Made by a program: the position numbers and the translations under genes
Notes under the pieces: generated by a model
Databases searched by the model: none
What the model was told of the DNA's origin: nothing
The model's input: only the letters and a program-made list of their open reading frames with translations
NCBI RefSeq assembly: GCF_026427595.1
Contig: NZ_CP101527.1
Span: 3,653,001-3,717,000 of the forward strand
Direction of reading: 5' to 3'
Source: Alkalimarinus sediminis
GTDB taxonomy: Bacteria; Pseudomonadota; Gammaproteobacteria; Pseudomonadales; Oleiphilaceae
Length of the DNA: 64,000 nucleotides
Shown here: in pieces, positions 26,793-34,844 of the stretch
Position numbering within the stretch: the stretch's first letter is position 1
Layout: the number at the start of each line of letters is the position of its first letter

Positions 26793-27839
26793 TTATAAGA
26801 GATCGTCCAACTCCATTACTTCTACATTTGAGTCTTTCTTATCATCCCAAAATGTACCAAGCCCACCCAACGGAGTTCTATGGCCTGTATTCTCAGTCCA
26901 AAGCCTGTCTGATAATGCTTGTAGTTGAAGTGTCGCTGTTGTGTCTATCAGAATGTATTCAGGGTCTGCAGGGTGTTTTTTAACTTGGTCTGCATGACGA
27001 CGAATAATATCTTTAACCAGGTCATCTTTACCGTTGGTAAAAGCAGCCATCGCATACATTACATTGGGAAGTCTAACCCTCGCTTCTTCACCCTTAGCTT
27101 GAGCAGTTTCTAAGCGCTCCCAAGCATTTTCTCCCTGAGGAAGAGCCCCTGGCAACATCGCCCAAACAGCTGCCTTCATCGCCATAGGCACACCCCACCA
27201 CTGGTCGTCATTTAAGCAGCTAGTGCCACGCTCTACTTTAGAAGCGATATTCTTGGGCACACCAATACTAGAGGTTGATTGAATTTCATTATTCAGAGCT
27301 TGCAAGCCCGCTAGCATACCGGCAATCCAGATAAACTGATCAAACTCATCATCAAGATCTGGGCACTCACCGCCAGGCTCGCCATAGTAATTGACTAAGT
27401 GATTATAAGCTGCAAATTGTCGCTTAGATGCATTGATCAAATGACGCTTTTGAGTGATTAAGGCGTCTTCAGCCTCATCTGGACGCAAATCACGCATTGC
27501 TCTCAGGTAGCGTAGTTCGTTATCCCAGGCTCTCTGCTCTTCACACGCACCCGCAGACAACCCCATCATTACACCTAGTTGATCGGGGTTTGATGTAACT
27601 CGACCAAAAGCCATCAGCAGAGGAGACATAGCTTCACTCATCGCGCAGCTCACCGCTAAGTCTTCAGTACCGAGCATATAGGGCACTGTATGCTCCTTCG
27701 CAAGGTTCTGCATTACGTCTCCAGCCGGGGCATAGACCACTTTATCTTTGAAGGTTTGACACCCAACCAGTGGTATCGAGACAGCCGCTAGCAGTAAGCT
27801 GTTTTTAAGTAGACTTTTTATTACCCCGAAGTTTTTCAC
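26793..27839 (-). CDS. Lipoprotein resembling the TRAP TatT component
   Basis: 348 residues with a type II signal peptide: NSLLLAAVSIPLVGC, where Cys27 is the likely lipidated residue. The remainder is mostly alpha-helical with repeating pairs (LRYLRAMRDLRPDEAEDALITQKRHLI, FIWIAGMLAGLQALNNEI, AMKAAVWAMLPGALP, ERLETAQAKGEEARVRLPNVMYAMAAFT), the character of the TPR-like T component of the tripartite TatPT-TRAP systems known from Treponema. It is likely anchored in the outer or inner membrane leaflet facing the periplasm, handing solute to the adjacent binding protein. The start is GTG with GGAG six bases upstream. First gene of the cluster. The family call is by pattern and context. Confidence 0.7.
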   Translation of the reverse strand: MKNFGVIKSLLKNSLLLAAVSIPLVGCQTFKDKVVYAPAGDVMQNLAKEHTVPYMLGTEDLAVSCAMSEAMSPLLMAFGRVTSNPDQLGVMMGLSAGACEEQRAWDNELRYLRAMRDLRPDEAEDALITQKRHLINASKRQFAAYNHLVNYYGEPGGECPDLDDEFDQFIWIAGMLAGLQALNNEIQSTSSIGVPKNIASKVERGTSCLNDDQWWGVPMAMKAAVWAMLPGALPQGENAWERLETAQAKGEEARVRLPNVMYAMAAFTNGKDDLVKDIIRRHADQVKKHPADPEYILIDTTATLQLQALSDRLWTENTGHRTPLGGLGTFWDDKKDSNVEVMELDDLL

Positions 27840-28108
27840 CTGAATCTCCTGTTACAACATTTATATTTTGTTGTTTTATTGTTATCGACTTATTGTTTTT
27901 TGTGTCGAACTGCTTGATTTAGCAGATTATGGACTAGATACAAACGCAATTGTGAGATCAATTACACAAAGCAGAAAAAAAATCGGGACAAACGTTCAAT
28001 TTTCAAGGTTAAATTTTAGTATCACAGCCGCATAACCCTCTATAAATCATAAATCTAAGCATTATTGACTTAAATATCGAAAAATCCGTGGCAAATCATA
28101 AAATCGCT

Positions 28109-28136
28109 TTGACAGCCCTCAGAAACTCGCTATAAA
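28109..28136 (+). promoter_or_regulatory. Strong sigma-70 promoter for the HU gene
   Basis: TTGACA (28109-28114) and TATAAA (28131-28136) are separated by 16 bases. Start of transcription would be near 28143, giving a leader of about 128 bases before the HU ATG at 28271. HU genes are highly expressed, which fits a near-consensus promoter. Confidence 0.75.
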
Positions 28137-28146
28137 TATAGTGAGT
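28125..28146. promoter_or_regulatory. 22-bp palindrome over the -10 box (possible operator)
   Basis: ACTCGCTATA (28125-28134) and TATAGTGAGT (28137-28146) are inverted copies with one mismatch, separated by two A. The palindrome covers the -10 box and the expected start site, the classic position for a repressor operator. No protein is identified. Confidence 0.5.
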
Positions 28147-28270
28147 TCGCTAAACACCCCTACCTGACAATCACCTTCAATACGCTGTTTAAAGCGTCTA
28201 AATAGATTGTTAGCCGGACATGGGATTTGCTAATCCGATATAACAACATCAATAACACCAGGAGAGTTTC

Positions 28271-28546
28271 ATGCGTAAACCAGAATTGGCTGCTGCGATC
28301 GCAGAAAAAGCAGAATTAACTAAGGACAAGGCCAACGAAGTTATTAATGTCATCACTGATGAGATCACCAACGCATTAACCCGCAATGAAGCGGTTACAT
28401 TAATTGGGTTTGGCACATTTAGCCAACGTGAAAGGAGCGCACGAACCGGAAAAAACCCACAAACTGGCGCAACCATTCAAATTGCAGCCAGTAAGTCAGT
28501 TGGCTTTAAACCAGGAAAGTCACTTAAAGATGCAGTTAACGTGTAA
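28271..28546 (+). CDS. hupB: HU-family DNA-binding protein
   Basis: 91 residues. Nucleoid-associated protein with the HU/IHF fold: N-terminal helices (LAAAIAEKAELTKDKANEVI) and the DNA-bending arm GFGTFSQRERSARTGKNPQTG with KSVGFKPGKSLKDAV after it. It binds DNA without strong sequence preference. The symbol hupB is by family likeness to beta-type HU and could equally be called hupA. Single gene with its own promoter and terminator. The sequence lacks the IHF-specific loop pattern. Confidence 0.93.
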   Translation: MRKPELAAAIAEKAELTKDKANEVINVITDEITNALTRNEAVTLIGFGTFSQRERSARTGKNPQTGATIQIAASKSVGFKPGKSLKDAVNV

Positions 28547-28574
28547 TCGTATTCGTTAACTGAAGTTAGATATC

Positions 28575-28604
28575 AAAAAAGGAGACCCTAGGATCTCCTT
28601 TTTA
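28575..28604. terminator. Bidirectional terminator between HU and comEA-like genes
   Basis: GGAGA (28581-28585) and TCTCC (28594-28598) close a hairpin with CCTAGG in the loop, flanked by an A-run on the left and T-run on the right. Confidence 0.8.
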
Positions 28605-28639
28605 GCTTTTATACTTGCACAGATAAATCAGTCGCTTGA

Positions 28640-29080
28640 TTATAACTCTACAGAAATAAGCGCTTTGACCTCATTAAACATCTCTTCTGAAATCCCTTGC
28701 ACCTGCTTCACCTCAGCAATACTTGCGTAAGGCCGACCTTCTACAATGCGCTGCGCCAACGCTTTGCCTATGCGAGGCAGTTTCATTAACTCTTTTACAC
28801 TAGCCGTATTGATATTCACAATATTTGATACCGCCTCAGCACCAGACGCACCGGCATCAACCAGTGCTGGGGCATCACTCTTTTTTGCCGTTTTTTTCTC
28901 GCTTGCAGGGTCTGCGGCTTGAGGAGAGAGCTTATCAGATAAAGCCTCTAGTTTTTTTTCTAACGACACTAGCTCATATTGGATAGCCGTCTGTTTATCC
29001 AACGCATCCCCTGTATTCTTGCAAATATTCCAAAGCAGCCAAACCGCTGCACACACTAAAAGAAACATCAGATAAAACAT
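28640..29080 (-). CDS. ComEA-like helix-hairpin-helix protein, membrane anchored
   Basis: About 146 residues. A single N-terminal membrane helix (FYLMFLLVCAAVWLLWNI) is followed by a coiled region (YELVSLEKKLEALSDKL), an Ala/Lys/Ser-rich linker, and two tandem helix-hairpin-helix motifs (VNINTASVKELMKLPRIGKALAQRIVEG and IAEVKQVQGISEEMFNEVKALI), the ComEA DNA-binding module. It could bind DNA on the outer face of the inner membrane. ComEA in natural transformation usually has a shorter N-terminus with a cleavable signal, so the coiled coil here is an addition. ATG at 29080 has AAGGAG six bases upstream. Confidence 0.8.
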   Translation of the reverse strand: MFYLMFLLVCAAVWLLWNICKNTGDALDKQTAIQYELVSLEKKLEALSDKLSPQAADPASEKKTAKKSDAPALVDAGASGAEAVSNIVNINTASVKELMKLPRIGKALAQRIVEGRPYASIAEVKQVQGISEEMFNEVKALISVEL

Positions 29081-29160
29081 TATCAACTCCTTACAATAGA
29101 ACCCATCAATGGTTAACTATAGTAAACATAGATCAAATATGAGCAGGTGCAAACAAGACG

Positions 29161-29808
29161 CTATACTGCTTTAGGATGCAACATCTCCTGCACTATAGGC
29201 GTCAAGCCACTAAAGAAGAACTCAACCGCAATAACCATGACGATAAGCCCCATTATCCTCATCATCACCTTGTTGCCACTATCGCCCAAAAAGCGCAGCA
29301 ATCGACTTGCGCCAACTAACCCCAAGTAGTTGATGGCGATAACAGCAGCAATAGCTCCCACCAACACGAGTTTGTGCAGCAGCGTTTCGCCATCGTGCAT
29401 AAAAATAATCACATTCGCAATGGCACCGGGGCCGCAGAGGATCGGTATGGCAAGAGGCGTAATGGCGATATCATTACTATAACTCTCTAGATCATCAACC
29501 TGATCAGTTTTCATGCGGGATAATTTTGCTTGCAGCAACTCGTAACCTAGCAAGAAAAAAATCACCCCGCCCACAATACGCAAACTGTTTACCGACACCG
29601 CAAAGAAGTCGAAGATAAACTTGCCCACCAAGGCAAATATAACCAGAATTACAAATGCGGTAAGGGATGCTTTAAGTGCAACCTGTCGAGATTGTTGATG
29701 CGTCATATTGGTGGTCATCGGTTGAAACACCGGCGCAACACCAAACGGGTTTATCATGGCAAAAAGTGACGTAAAACAGAGCAGGGCAAACTCCGACAAC
29801 TCATGCAT
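29161..29808 (-). CDS. MarC-family inner-membrane protein
   Basis: About 215 residues from the ATG at 29808, which overlaps the stop codon of the pseudo-dihydroorotase gene (ATGCATGA). An ATG five codons upstream is an alternative. Six membrane segments are visible (FALLCFTSLFAMINPFGVAPV, ASLTAFVILVIFALVGKFIFDFF, LRIVGGVIFFLLGYELL, PLAIPILCGPGAIANVIIFM, LVLVGAIAAVIAINYLGL, MRIMGLIVMVIAVEFFFSGL). MINPFGVAPVF and IPILCGPGAI are the MarC/NAAT signature. Function in this family is poorly defined. The E. coli namesake is not itself needed for multiple antibiotic resistance. Translationally coupled to the pyr operon. Confidence 0.93.
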   Translation of the reverse strand: MHELSEFALLCFTSLFAMINPFGVAPVFQPMTTNMTHQQSRQVALKASLTAFVILVIFALVGKFIFDFFAVSVNSLRIVGGVIFFLLGYELLQAKLSRMKTDQVDDLESYSNDIAITPLAIPILCGPGAIANVIIFMHDGETLLHKLVLVGAIAAVIAINYLGLVGASRLLRFLGDSGNKVMMRIMGLIVMVIAVEFFFSGLTPIVQEMLHPKAV

Positions 29809-31072
29809 AGACAATACGACCATCAATAATCGTTGTCTTAACGTGCCCTTGTAGCTCTTCTCCAAGCCAAGGGCTACTCTTACCTAAAGATTTGATCGTT
29901 TCTTCATTCACAACCCAGCGAGCGGCCGGATCAAAAATACAGATATCCGCACTCTCGCCAACACTCAAATGACCGCCGTTTACACCTAACACTTTGGCAG
30001 CCCCGACTGAGAGAGCCCGAATGAGGGTGTCCATTGAAAAAACTGCATCTCGCTCAAGCCCTAACAATAGCGGTAACACCGTCTCAATTGAAGATATCCC
30101 AGGCTCTGACTCGGCAAACGGGGCCTGCTTCGCGGCGGCTTCATGAGGCTGATGCAAACTACATACAGCATCTATCACGCCACTCTTAACCCCTTCAATC
30201 AGTGCCTTTCTATCAGACTCTGTGCGGAAGGGAGGTAGGCAGTGGAACCGACTATCAAACCCACTAACCGAGACATCCGTTAACAGTAGGTGTTGGGCCG
30301 AAACATCTGCGGTTATCGTCACCCCTCGCTGCTTGGCACTTGCTACTAATTCAACCGATTTTGCTGCAGTTAGTTGCGACATATGAATTTGTGCACCAGT
30401 CTCTTCTGCTAACAAAATAAGCTGAGATACTGCTACTGTCTCCGCCAGTACAGGAATACCCGACAAACCGAGTCGCGTGGCAACAGGCCCTTCATGCACA
30501 CAGCCATCTGATGCTAGAGAGACATCTTCAGGGCGAATAAAAATAGTCATTTCCTGAGTTCTGGCGTATTCGCAACAACGCTTCAATACGCTAAGGCTTG
30601 CCACAGGTCGACCGCTATTTCCCACACCAACGCAGCCTGCTCGTTTAAGTGCGTAAACCTCACTTAACTGCTGCCCTTTAAGGCCTTTAGTTAACGCTCC
30701 AATGGGGTAGACTTTGGCATTACCTGCTCGATTGGCAAGATCAAGAATCAGGTTGGTCACCGCCCCTGAGTCATTCACCGGTAAGGTTTCGGGTGGACAG
30801 CAAACAGCGGTATATCCACCTTTTGCAGCAGCATAGGTTTCAGATGCAATAGTCCCCTTATACTCATATCCCGGCTCACGCAAATAAGCGCATAAATCAA
30901 TAAAACCTGGCGCTACAACACAACCTGCTGCATCGAGTGTTTTATCTGCGACAAAACCTTCAGGCGCAGCCCCTAGCGCAACAATTTTACCTTCAGCCAC
31001 ATACAAAGACTGCACTTTGTCTATACCGTTTACGGGGTCTACAATCCGGCCTGACTTTATTTCAATGTTCAT
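29801..31072 (-). CDS. pyrC': Non-catalytic dihydroorotase-like protein (PyrC')
   Basis: 423 residues of the class I dihydroorotase fold, but the zinc-binding and catalytic residues are replaced. The HxH motif of active enzymes (usually DLHVHLREPG) is DLCAYLREPG here. The catalytic Asp in TDHAPH is Ser in VCSLHQPH. In Pseudomonas such pseudo-dihydroorotases are needed to hold the aspartate transcarbamoylase dodecamer together and have no hydrolase activity, and pyrB and pyrC' are adjacent as here. A separate catalytic pyrC must exist elsewhere in the genome. Follows pyrB by 28 bases and overlaps marC. Confidence 0.93.
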   Translation of the reverse strand: MNIEIKSGRIVDPVNGIDKVQSLYVAEGKIVALGAAPEGFVADKTLDAAGCVVAPGFIDLCAYLREPGYEYKGTIASETYAAAKGGYTAVCCPPETLPVNDSGAVTNLILDLANRAGNAKVYPIGALTKGLKGQQLSEVYALKRAGCVGVGNSGRPVASLSVLKRCCEYARTQEMTIFIRPEDVSLASDGCVHEGPVATRLGLSGIPVLAETVAVSQLILLAEETGAQIHMSQLTAAKSVELVASAKQRGVTITADVSAQHLLLTDVSVSGFDSRFHCLPPFRTESDRKALIEGVKSGVIDAVCSLHQPHEAAAKQAPFAESEPGISSIETVLPLLLGLERDAVFSMDTLIRALSVGAAKVLGVNGGHLSVGESADICIFDPAARWVVNEETIKSLGKSSPWLGEELQGHVKTTIIDGRIVYA

Positions 31073-31100
31073 CTACTCACCAGCACTCAATCAGAACTCA

Positions 31101-32099
31101 TTATTCAGAGGTTGCGGCAGAAATAGCCGCCGTTTGCCCACTCATTGCCATCGACATGACCGCCATCCTAACAGCAATACCGTTGGTGACCTGATTCAGA
31201 ATCACCGATTGTGGTCCGTCAGCAACAGCCGATTCAATTTCTACTCCACGATTAATCGGGCCCGGGTGCATCACGATAGCATCTGGCTTTGCATACTTGA
31301 GCTTCTCTGTTGTGAGGCCGTACAACTCATAGAACTCATGTTCACTCGGCAGCAAAGCCCCCTCCATACGCTCTTTTTGCAGTCGCAGCATAATAATCAC
31401 ATCAACACTATCTAGCCCCTCTTGCATCGTGCTAAACACGTTTGCACCAAGGCTTTCGATGTCAACGGGCAGCAGCGTATTAGGGGCAATAACCCTAACC
31501 TCAGCAACACCCAACGTATTCAGAGCTCTAATCTGCGACCTCGCCACGCGTGAGTGGAGAATGTCGCCCACAATCGCAACCTTCAAACCTTCGAATTGGC
31601 CTTTATGCTGACGAATCGTAAGCATATCCAGCATAGCCTGTGTTGGGTGAGCATGACGACCATCACCCGCATTAATAATGGATACATTGGGGGTAACAGA
31701 TTCAGCAATAAAGTGCGGAGCGCCACTCTGAGAGTGTCTAACCACAAACATGTCGCTAGCCATCGCTTCTAAATTTTGCAAGGTATCGGAGAGGGACTCC
31801 CCTTTTGATGTGGCGGAAGTACTAATATTCAAATTCAATACATCCGCTGACAGGCGTTTTGCTGCTAATTCAAACGTACTTCGGGTTCGGGTGCTCGCCT
31901 CAAAGAACAAATTAACAACAGTTTTACCACGCAGTAGCGGCACTTTTTTTATCGACCTTGCACCGACTTCGATAAACGAGTCAGCGGTATCCAAAATTTC
32001 TGTTAAAGTCGCCTTATCCAAACCATCTAAAGTCAGAAAGTGCCTCAGTCGCCCCTGATCATTCAGCTGAAGGCGACTAGGATCTTTAGGTTCTGCCAT
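31101..32099 (-). CDS. pyrB: Aspartate carbamoyltransferase, catalytic subunit
   Basis: 332 residues. Commits carbamoyl phosphate and aspartate to pyrimidine synthesis. The carbamoyl-phosphate loop [15 protein letters not shown], the [13 protein letters not shown] loop, [20 protein letters not shown] and [13 protein letters not shown] motifs are intact. The N-terminus has the extra short basic segment ([20 protein letters not shown]) found in class A/Pseudomonas-type enzymes that assemble with PyrC'. Second gene after pyrR, with a likely attenuator hairpin between. Confidence 0.97.
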   Translation of the reverse strand: MAEPKDPSRLQLNDQGRLRHFLTLDGLDKATLTEILDTADSFIEVGARSIKKVPLLRGKTVVNLFFEASTRTRSTFELAAKRLSADVLNLNISTSATSKGESLSDTLQNLEAMASDMFVVRHSQSGAPHFIAESVTPNVSIINAGDGRHAHPTQAMLDMLTIRQHKGQFEGLKVAIVGDILHSRVARSQIRALNTLGVAEVRVIAPNTLLPVDIESLGANVFSTMQEGLDSVDVIIMLRLQKERMEGALLPSEHEFYELYGLTTEKLKYAKPDAIVMHPGPINRGVEIESAVADGPQSVILNQVTNGIAVRMAVMSMAMSGQTAAISAATSE

Positions 32100-32160
32100 A
32101 ACGTTTTATCCAATCCAAAATTTCTGTGCCTGTCAAAATCAACAGTTTAGTATAACGCCC

Positions 32161-32192
32161 AAAAAAAATAGCCCCAAATAAAGGCTATTTTT
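32161..32192 (-). terminator. Attenuator-like terminator between pyrR and pyrB
   Basis: Transcription runs from high to low coordinates. AAAAATAGCC (32164-32173) pairs with GGCTATTTTT (32183-32192) around a nine-base loop. On the minus strand eight U residues follow (from 32168-32161). The stem includes the last codons and stop of pyrR. As it lies inside an operon, it would lower read-through into pyrB and marC unless antitermination occurs. Confidence 0.75.
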
Positions 32193-32688
32193 CAGTGACT
32201 TCTAACACCAGTTTTTCTGGCCCTTTTAACTTAACCTGCTGATTCTCTTTTAAACTCATTTTCTGCCCAACAATATCTGGCTGAATAGGTAGTTCACGAC
32301 CATCTAAATCGATCAATGTGACCAGTGTAATACTGGCAGGCCGACCATAGTCAAATAACTCATTCATGGCCGCTCTTATGGTTCGCCCAGACATGACCAC
32401 ATCATCAACTAATACAATATCTCGCCCTTCTGTCTCAAATGGCAAACTAGAAGGCTTGACTGTGGGATTCAAGCCAATACGAGTAAAATCATCACGATAA
32501 AACGAGATATCCAGTTCGCCGCAAGGCTCACTTACCCCCAGCTTTTTATGGATATAACTCGCCAACCAAACGCCACCAGTGCGAATACCAATCACACAAG
32601 GGTTCTTGATATTTTTGGTCGCTAGGTGCGCACTCAAACTGTCACACATTTCACCTAGCAAGCTCTCTACATCTAATAACGCGGTCAT
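32185..32688 (-). CDS. pyrR: PyrR, uracil phosphoribosyltransferase-like pyrimidine regulator
   Basis: 167 residues. Type I phosphoribosyltransferase fold with the PRPP-binding loop [22 protein letters not shown] and the upstream [13 protein letters not shown]. In Gram-positive bacteria PyrR binds pyr mRNA and promotes attenuation in response to UMP. In Pseudomonas pyrR lies before pyrB and acts as a regulator as well. The hairpin right after this gene makes an RNA target for it plausible here. Located between ruvX and pyrB. Confidence 0.94.
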   Translation of the reverse strand: MTALLDVESLLGEMCDSLSAHLATKNIKNPCVIGIRTGGVWLASYIHKKLGVSEPCGELDISFYRDDFTRIGLNPTVKPSSLPFETEGRDIVLVDDVVMSGRTIRAAMNELFDYGRPASITLVTLIDLDGRELPIQPDIVGQKMSLKENQQVKLKGPEKLVLEVTEK

Positions 32689-32732
32689 ATTTTTATCTCA
32701 GTAATATTCACAAACTACATTCTAGATCAACA

Positions 32733-33152
32733 TTAAGACTCAGCCTGCTGCGCAAACCAACTCTCTAGTATTAAAACAGCAGCAATGCCATCGACGGAGT
32801 TTCGCCCAAAATCACGATCACCGCCTTGATCAATGACATAACCTTTGGCCTCATGGCTAGATAAACGCTCATCCATCATAAAATAAGGCTTATTAAAGCG
32901 CCCTTGCAGACGTTTTCCAAACTTCGTTGCTCGAAGAGACATCTCACTGGTGCTGCCATCCATATTCAAGGGCAGACCGACAACGAATGCGTCTGGCTTC
33001 CACTCATCAACCAGCGCTTCAATCTCAGACCAGCTAGGAATGCCGTCACGAGCGGCAAGGGGTGTTAAAGGGGAAGCAGTGCCTAACAAGCTTCTTCCAA
33101 TGGCAACGCCTATTCTGCGCGTACCAAAATCAAAACCAAGGCATGTGTTCAT
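32733..33152 (-). CDS. ruvX: RuvX/YqgF Holliday-junction resolvase-like protein
   Basis: About 139 residues from the ATG (the frame is open to a TTG at 33164). RNase H-like fold with the motif GFDFGTRRIGVAIG carrying the first catalytic Asp, VVGLPLNMDGS, and MMDERLSSHEA with the later acidic residue, plus GVIDQGGDRDFG-like loop near the end. In E. coli this protein is needed for pre-16S rRNA processing. It follows yqgE in the same transcript and precedes pyrR. Confidence 0.94.
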   Translation of the reverse strand: MNTCLGFDFGTRRIGVAIGRSLLGTASPLTPLAARDGIPSWSEIEALVDEWKPDAFVVGLPLNMDGSTSEMSLRATKFGKRLQGRFNKPYFMMDERLSSHEAKGYVIDQGGDRDFGRNSVDGIAAVLILESWFAQQAES

Positions 33153-33221
33153 CTCTGTAGACAAATGAGTAGTCCCGATTAATATCTCAAAAACGCCAAT
33201 AAAGATTCTGCAGCGGAGCCT

Positions 33222-33779
33222 TTAAGCATGCCCCGCTTTATCGCTTAATTGACTGGGGTCGAAGCCCAACAATGCGATAGCAGCGTCAAATTTTTTATCA
33301 TGCGGTGTTCTAAAAAGTATACCTTCATCAGCAGGACAGGTCAGCCAGCAATTCTCAGCGATCTCTTGCTCTAACTGCCCCGCACCCCACCCGGCATACC
33401 CTAGCGCCACCAGACTTTCATCAGGCCCCTGAGATTCAGCCAACGCTTCTAAAACATCTTTGGAGGTTGTTAAGCAGATGCCCTCTGATATTGTGAGGGA
33501 CGACTGCCACTCACCTTGAGGGGTGTGCAAGACAAACCCTCTCTCCATTTGCACAGGGCCGCCGGCATAGATAAGACTATCGATATTTTCACCCCCAAAA
33601 TTTAACTGCGCGAGTATTTCGCCTAGTTTCATATCCAGGGGGCGATTGATTACAATACCCATTGCACCATGTTCATTATGGTCACAAATATAGCTCACCG
33701 TCCCCTCAAAATTAGGGTCTTTCATGCTAGGCATTGCAATCAAGAATTGATTGCGCAGTGATGTCATCTTGTCGCTCAT
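33222..33779 (-). CDS. yqgE: YqgE/AlgH family protein (UPF0301)
   Basis: 185 residues matching the UPF0301/AlgH family from FLIAMPSMKDPNFEGTVSYICDHNEHGAMGIVINRP through GGPVQMERGFVLHTP and the GYAGWGAGQLEQEI motif. In pseudomonads it is called AlgH and has been linked to alginate regulation. The molecular function is unclear. It nearly always sits before ruvX, as here. Confidence 0.95.
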   Translation of the reverse strand: MSDKMTSLRNQFLIAMPSMKDPNFEGTVSYICDHNEHGAMGIVINRPLDMKLGEILAQLNFGGENIDSLIYAGGPVQMERGFVLHTPQGEWQSSLTISEGICLTTSKDVLEALAESQGPDESLVALGYAGWGAGQLEQEIAENCWLTCPADEGILFRTPHDKKFDAAIALLGFDPSQLSDKAGHA

Positions 33780-33848
33780 ACTCTAAGTATCAGTCCGGTT
33801 ATTGAGATTAGCAATAATTAAGGTTTATTTTGCACCCAACAGCAACAC

Positions 33849-34709
33849 TTACTCGCCCTTGAACTGGAGCGTTCTAATCAACTCCAACTCATCACGCTCC
33901 TTTAGAACTTCTTCAGGAAAAGGAGGAAACGGCGCTGCCATGCGGACAATTTTCAACGCCTTGTCATCTAACACATTGTTGCCTGATGACTGGAGTACGC
34001 TGATATCTCTAAGTGTACCATCTGAGCGAATCGCGATAAGCAGTCTCGGGCGGCCATAGAGCTTCGATCGCGCCTCTTCGGGGAAGTTCAACGCACCAAT
34101 GCGCTCTATTTTATTCTTAACTAAAGAGATATATTGCGCATCAACCACTTTCATCGCTGACGCAGCATTAAACCTTGTCACCTTTGGTCGCTTAGAGTAT
34201 TCACGCTGCTGACGCTGTAACTCTGCTTCAAGACTAGCGATCTCCATGCTTCTTGCCAGCAGAGAGCGCTTAGGTTTTTTAACAGGGTCCGGCTTTTCAG
34301 TTTTTTTGTTCTCAATTAACGGTGTCTTTTTCTTACTGGTTGCCTCGGTAGCTACCAACGTCTTCTTTTTAACAACCGGCTCTGGCCTGCTTGCCGCCTC
34401 TCGCTGAACTTCTTCGGTTTCTCTCACAACGGTATCGTTCTGCTTAGCTTTAACAGGAGTACTCAGCTTGGACACCTCCTCTACCGTACCACTACCCTGC
34501 TGATTAGCTTGTGCGAGAAAATCAGCCTTCTCAGGTTTTTCGCCATCGTCATACTGAGCTAACGTTATCTCCATTGTATGAGGTGCCGGCTTAGGATCTT
34601 CCAAGCCAAACGTTACACCCAGCACAATAATCGCGTGGAGCGCCAACGCCAAAAACACTGTAAAGCTTAATCTGTCTGCCGCTCCTGCGGTCACCACTGC
34701 TGCTGACAT
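33849..34709 (-). CDS. tonB3: Energy transducer TonB-like protein
   Basis: 286 residues. A short cytosolic N-terminus, one membrane helix (LSFTVFLALALHAIIVLGVTFGL), a long Lys/Glu/Pro-rich periplasmic linker (PKPAPHT, EEVQREAASRPEPVVKKKT, KTEKPDPVKKPKRS) and a C-terminal TonB domain with YGRPRLLIAIRSDGTLRDI and SSGNNVLDDKALKIVRMAAPFPPFP. In P. aeruginosa the equivalent gene between yqgE and gshB, tonB3, is required for twitching motility, and the pil-chp cluster lies nearby here too. No exbB or exbD is next to it. Symbol by synteny with Pseudomonas. Confidence 0.88.
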   Translation of the reverse strand: MSAAVVTAGAADRLSFTVFLALALHAIIVLGVTFGLEDPKPAPHTMEITLAQYDDGEKPEKADFLAQANQQGSGTVEEVSKLSTPVKAKQNDTVVRETEEVQREAASRPEPVVKKKTLVATEATSKKKTPLIENKKTEKPDPVKKPKRSLLARSMEIASLEAELQRQQREYSKRPKVTRFNAASAMKVVDAQYISLVKNKIERIGALNFPEEARSKLYGRPRLLIAIRSDGTLRDISVLQSSGNNVLDDKALKIVRMAAPFPPFPEEVLKERDELELIRTLQFKGE

Positions 34710-34844
34710 TGGCTATGCTTGCCCATTAGTAAAAATCATATCGCTGAAGCTGACTGACAGCGCCCTCTTAACCCAAGTATATATTGGCAGGTTAGTCTGA
34801 CTACACACCTTTATTTTGTCTAGCACGTTAACCTCTGCAAGTTA

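Larger units (their letters stand above)
27840..28270. other. 431-base divergent promoter region (lipoprotein / HU)
   Basis: Separates the lipoprotein operon (minus) from the HU gene (plus). It is AT-rich. It contains a strong sigma-70 promoter and an overlapping palindrome at 28109-28146, listed separately, and a ribosome site GGAGAG at 28261-28266. The half nearer the lipoprotein (27840-28080) holds no clear element that I can defend. Confidence 0.65.
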
